From NCBI RefSeq assembly GCF_030272615.1, contig NC_081405.1, forward strand, positions 152,002,113 to 152,066,112: 64,000 nucleotides of DNA, in the 5' to 3' direction. A program made the position numbers and the translations under genes. This DNA is from Cryptomeria japonica (Eukaryota > Streptophyta > Pinopsida > Cupressales > Cupressaceae). Of the stretch, positions 61,490 through 64,000 are shown piece by piece; position 1 is the stretch's first letter; every line of letters starts with the position of its first letter. The notes under the pieces were generated by a model that made no database searches, was not told the DNA's origin, and saw only the letters and a program-made list of their open reading frames with translations.

Positions 61490-61686
61490 CCATTTCTAGA
61501 GCACACCTGTGTTCTTAGAACCCACATGTCCTCTCGAGGGGGCATACCACTACCTCCTCATCATCCTTTCTCATCTCACTTATGACTGGGGCATCATGCT
61601 ACTAGTCCTTATCCTTTCCATCTACTATGTTTTATTCTTCTTTGATATAACATCACTTCATGATGCTATATCAAAGAGGGGAAAAA
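61490..61686 (+). other. 3' internal end of an LTR element, with hairpin and polypurine tract
   Basis: It contains CTCTCGAGGGGGCATA (about 61534), which also occurs on the minus strand near 46093 in the large non-autonomous element. At 61640-61676 there is a hairpin with a 16-bp stem (one mismatch) and loop CTTCA. Its right arm runs into the polypurine tract AAAGAGGGGAAAAA (61673-61686). Confidence 0.75.
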
Positions 61687-62072
61687 TGTGGACACCTAAA
61701 ATTAATTAAATTAACACTTAATTAATTTAAGCCTGTCAGCATAATTAACCAATTCAATTGTGTTAATTCCCTTTGTCTCAAGGTTAATTAAATCAAATTT
61801 AATCAATCTTATCTTTATAGTCCAATAATTAATTTATCAATAAATTTATTCCTCTTAGATAATTAATCCTAATTAATTAACTTAAAAGTGATTCCTACAA
61901 ATCACTTTTCCTAATCCCCACTTATCCTAATTAATTCTCCTAGAATCATGCTTATCATTATTCTCTAATTTCATATTCATCCACTCATTCTCTCTCCTCA
62001 TGTCACATCCTCCTAACTTTCCCACTTGCATTCTAATCCATCATTAACTCACCTAATCAATTCTCTTAATCA
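61687..62072 (+). mobile_element. 3' LTR start, TGTGGACACC type, interrupted
   Basis: It begins TGTGGACACCTAAAATTAA straight after the polypurine tract and is rich in TTAATTAA blocks like the 44894 and 53041 LTRs and the palindrome arms. It is cut at 62072/62073 by another LTR. Confidence 0.75.
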
Positions 62073-62645
62073 TGTTGGCAATTGACACTCATTTTATTGG
62101 TTTCATATGTTGTCATTTGATGGCAACATGTTCCAGCTTCATTCTTTGGTTTGGTTGTTCACCGACAGACTCTTCACCAATACCGACACTGGAATCGATA
62201 GGTATCTTCACCAATAGGAAGGATTCTTTGGATACCGACATTGCAGGCCGACATGACTCACATTCAGGTTACCGACATAGGAGGTCTACATCATTTGGGA
62301 GATCCGACAATCGACAATTGATTTTGATATTTATGTATATATGTATTGAGCCGACATGTATAATCATTTTGTAATTATCTATGTAGGCTGACATGAGTCA
62401 TGAAAGATTGTAAGGGTATATAGGTTAGTTGATTAGATCATTTTGTGATAAGAGAGAGAACATGATAATATAGGGTATGATTGTAATGATTGTAATTGAG
62501 GATTAGTAATGATCTGATTTAGGATCTAGAAAATTATAGCTAAGTGATTACTTTGAAAGTGAACAGAAAATTTTAATGCCTTAGACAAACTCGAAAGTCC
62601 CTAAAAAGACATTCAATGAGAATTGACTACATGGAATAGATGAGG
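62073..62645 (+). mobile_element. Copia-like LTR
   Basis: It begins TGTTGGCAATTGACACTC, similar to the Copia-1 LTR start (TGTTGGCA), with a GGTATATAGG promoter-like box near 62417 and repeated CCGACA motifs. The end (a CA) is not clear because the next LTR starts at 62646. Confidence 0.55.
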
Positions 62646-64000
62646 TGTAATGCCCCGCCAGGAAACCCCTAAGGGTTTAAGTTAAAAACACTCAAATAGA
62701 GTGTAAATATATATATTTTTTAATAATATTTAAGAGTAATACTGATTAGTTACAACATTAAGATAATTTTGGAGTTATCTAAAACTAGATAACACAACGG
62801 AAGGCTAAACGAACCTAAGGAGTTTCCCAACGTGATTACGTAACCTTACACTTAGCTCGTCTTGCGACAATTGATCCAATTAAGCTGGATATCTTAATTA
62901 CATGTTAATACTTAAGTCATGGATATATATTTATGTTCGATAAATTGACATCTTAGAATTTTAGGAAGTGCTCATTTACTTTGGGTGGTTAGGAGGCCAA
63001 CGTGAGGTTATTTACTCAATGCACTTTAAAACGTAATTAAACTAAGAGGCCACCCATAAGGTTCAATACGACAAATATCACGAAGTCCATTCGTTTGGGT
63101 TTAAGGTAACCACCCACAACTGATATCTTTCTTTAATATTAAAAATATGGCTAATAAGATGAGATTCGTTCATTAAGGATTAAACTTCCATTAATAGAGT
63201 GAGGTTCCATCATTTGAATTCAAGCATACCCAACTAATGGGTCGTAGTTTCTTTATGGAGGATAGAGTGCAAGTAGCCATAGAGTTCATTCATTAAAGTT
63301 TTAATAATGCTAATAAAAGGAGCTCAATTCATTAAGGTGAAAATGTATTAGGTACACATGAGTGCATCCTTTAAATTAAAATATAGTTAGCAAGATGAAA
63401 TTCATCATTTCAGGATTTAAAATATAAGTTCATAGTGACGTTCTTCCATTAGGATTAAAATACAATTATCTTATTGCATATCACTCTTTTTAGTTAAATG
63501 AAGTTAATATGAGAGAGATACTTTTACTAAGATTAAGATATAAACAACTAGTTGAATCCTTCCCTTTTCAGTTCATTTTTAGCAATCATAAAAGAGATTC
63601 TTTTATTAGGGTTATAATTGTGGATAAATGGTTGAGTTCACCCAGTTATCAAGTTAGTTTGGTAAGGATTATTTGTTAAGTTTAAGACGTGAAATAGCTA
63701 AGCAAATCCATCCAATACAACGAAACATAATTAACATGGCGATACTCATTTAGGAAGATAAAAGTAAATACCTATATGATGTTCATCCTTTAGATTTCAA
63801 ATTAGAAATTATAACATTAATTCTAACTTTGTTTCCCATACACATTTGATCAATTTACCAACTTATATCAAGCTAAAACAATAAAGGCATCCTAATGAGA
63901 TTCTTTCCACCATTATTTCCTTTAATTAACATAAACCAAATTCTTTTCCATAATCATACTTACAATGTTTTCTGAACCTAACTACTACATTTATCAAGAT
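62646..64000 (+). mobile_element. Gypsy-like LTR running off the right edge
   Basis: It begins TGTAATGCCCCGCCAGGAA, a start used by plant Ty3/gypsy LTRs (TGTAACGCCC type). The rest is AT-rich without a gene, and no end or internal region lies in the window. Confidence 0.6.

Overview
This window looks like intergenic DNA from a large, repeat-rich seed-plant genome. A gymnosperm is my best guess: it is AT-rich, has plant Copia, LINE and large non-autonomous LTR elements, long LTRs (0.4 to 1.4 kb), and a decayed PLS-type PPR gene. I find no intact host gene, tRNA, rRNA or CRISPR. Nearly every coding trace is a decayed transposable element.

Left block (1-12360) is a nested stack. The oldest layer is a minus-strand Copia element (Copia-2: 5' LTR 11931-12360, gag, protease, pol running off the left). 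Three things are inserted in it: a plus-strand Copia element (Copia-1, 1-5431, 3' LTR 4044-5431), a 4-kb TG...CA unit carrying a PPR pseudogene (5730-9777), and a solo LTR (10453-11638). Another solo LTR (1962-3190) sits inside Copia-1. Most junctions are fixed by 5-bp target-site duplications and by the restored reading frame on either side.

Block 12361-19000 holds uncharacterised element A: about 17 imperfect palindromes (12576-13745), then a long degenerate ORF (13861-17484), then a 617-bp tandem duplication. Block 20035-22690 is an old LTR split by a 2-kb near-perfect palindrome (20182-22246) made of two inverted LTR-like arms with its own target-site duplication. 22749-24730 is a degraded LTR element with a tRNA-Met-type primer site. 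25966-32690 is a minus-strand L1-type LINE with ORF1, ORF2 and an unusual ORF-like 3' extension. Simple repeats follow (CT-rich, (TG)33, AT-rich).

33859-42466 is a decayed gene of an uncharacterised transposase-like family. It is split by element B (35014-40835), a relative of element A that also has palindrome arrays directly before its ORF. 44894-53761 is a complete large non-autonomous LTR element on the minus strand (both LTRs, PPT, primer-site region, CCAAG duplication, a gag-like ORF, no pol). The right end holds an LTR-like stretch (58206 on), a minus-strand degenerate ORF (60653-61290), the 3' end of another element with a hairpin fused to its PPT (61490-62072), and two more LTRs (62073 and 62646 to the edge).

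The most interesting signal is the A/B pair: two related, undescribed ORFs, each preceded within about 120 bp by a roughly 1-kb array of palindromes. The sequences of the arrays differ, but the fold and core symmetry appear conserved.
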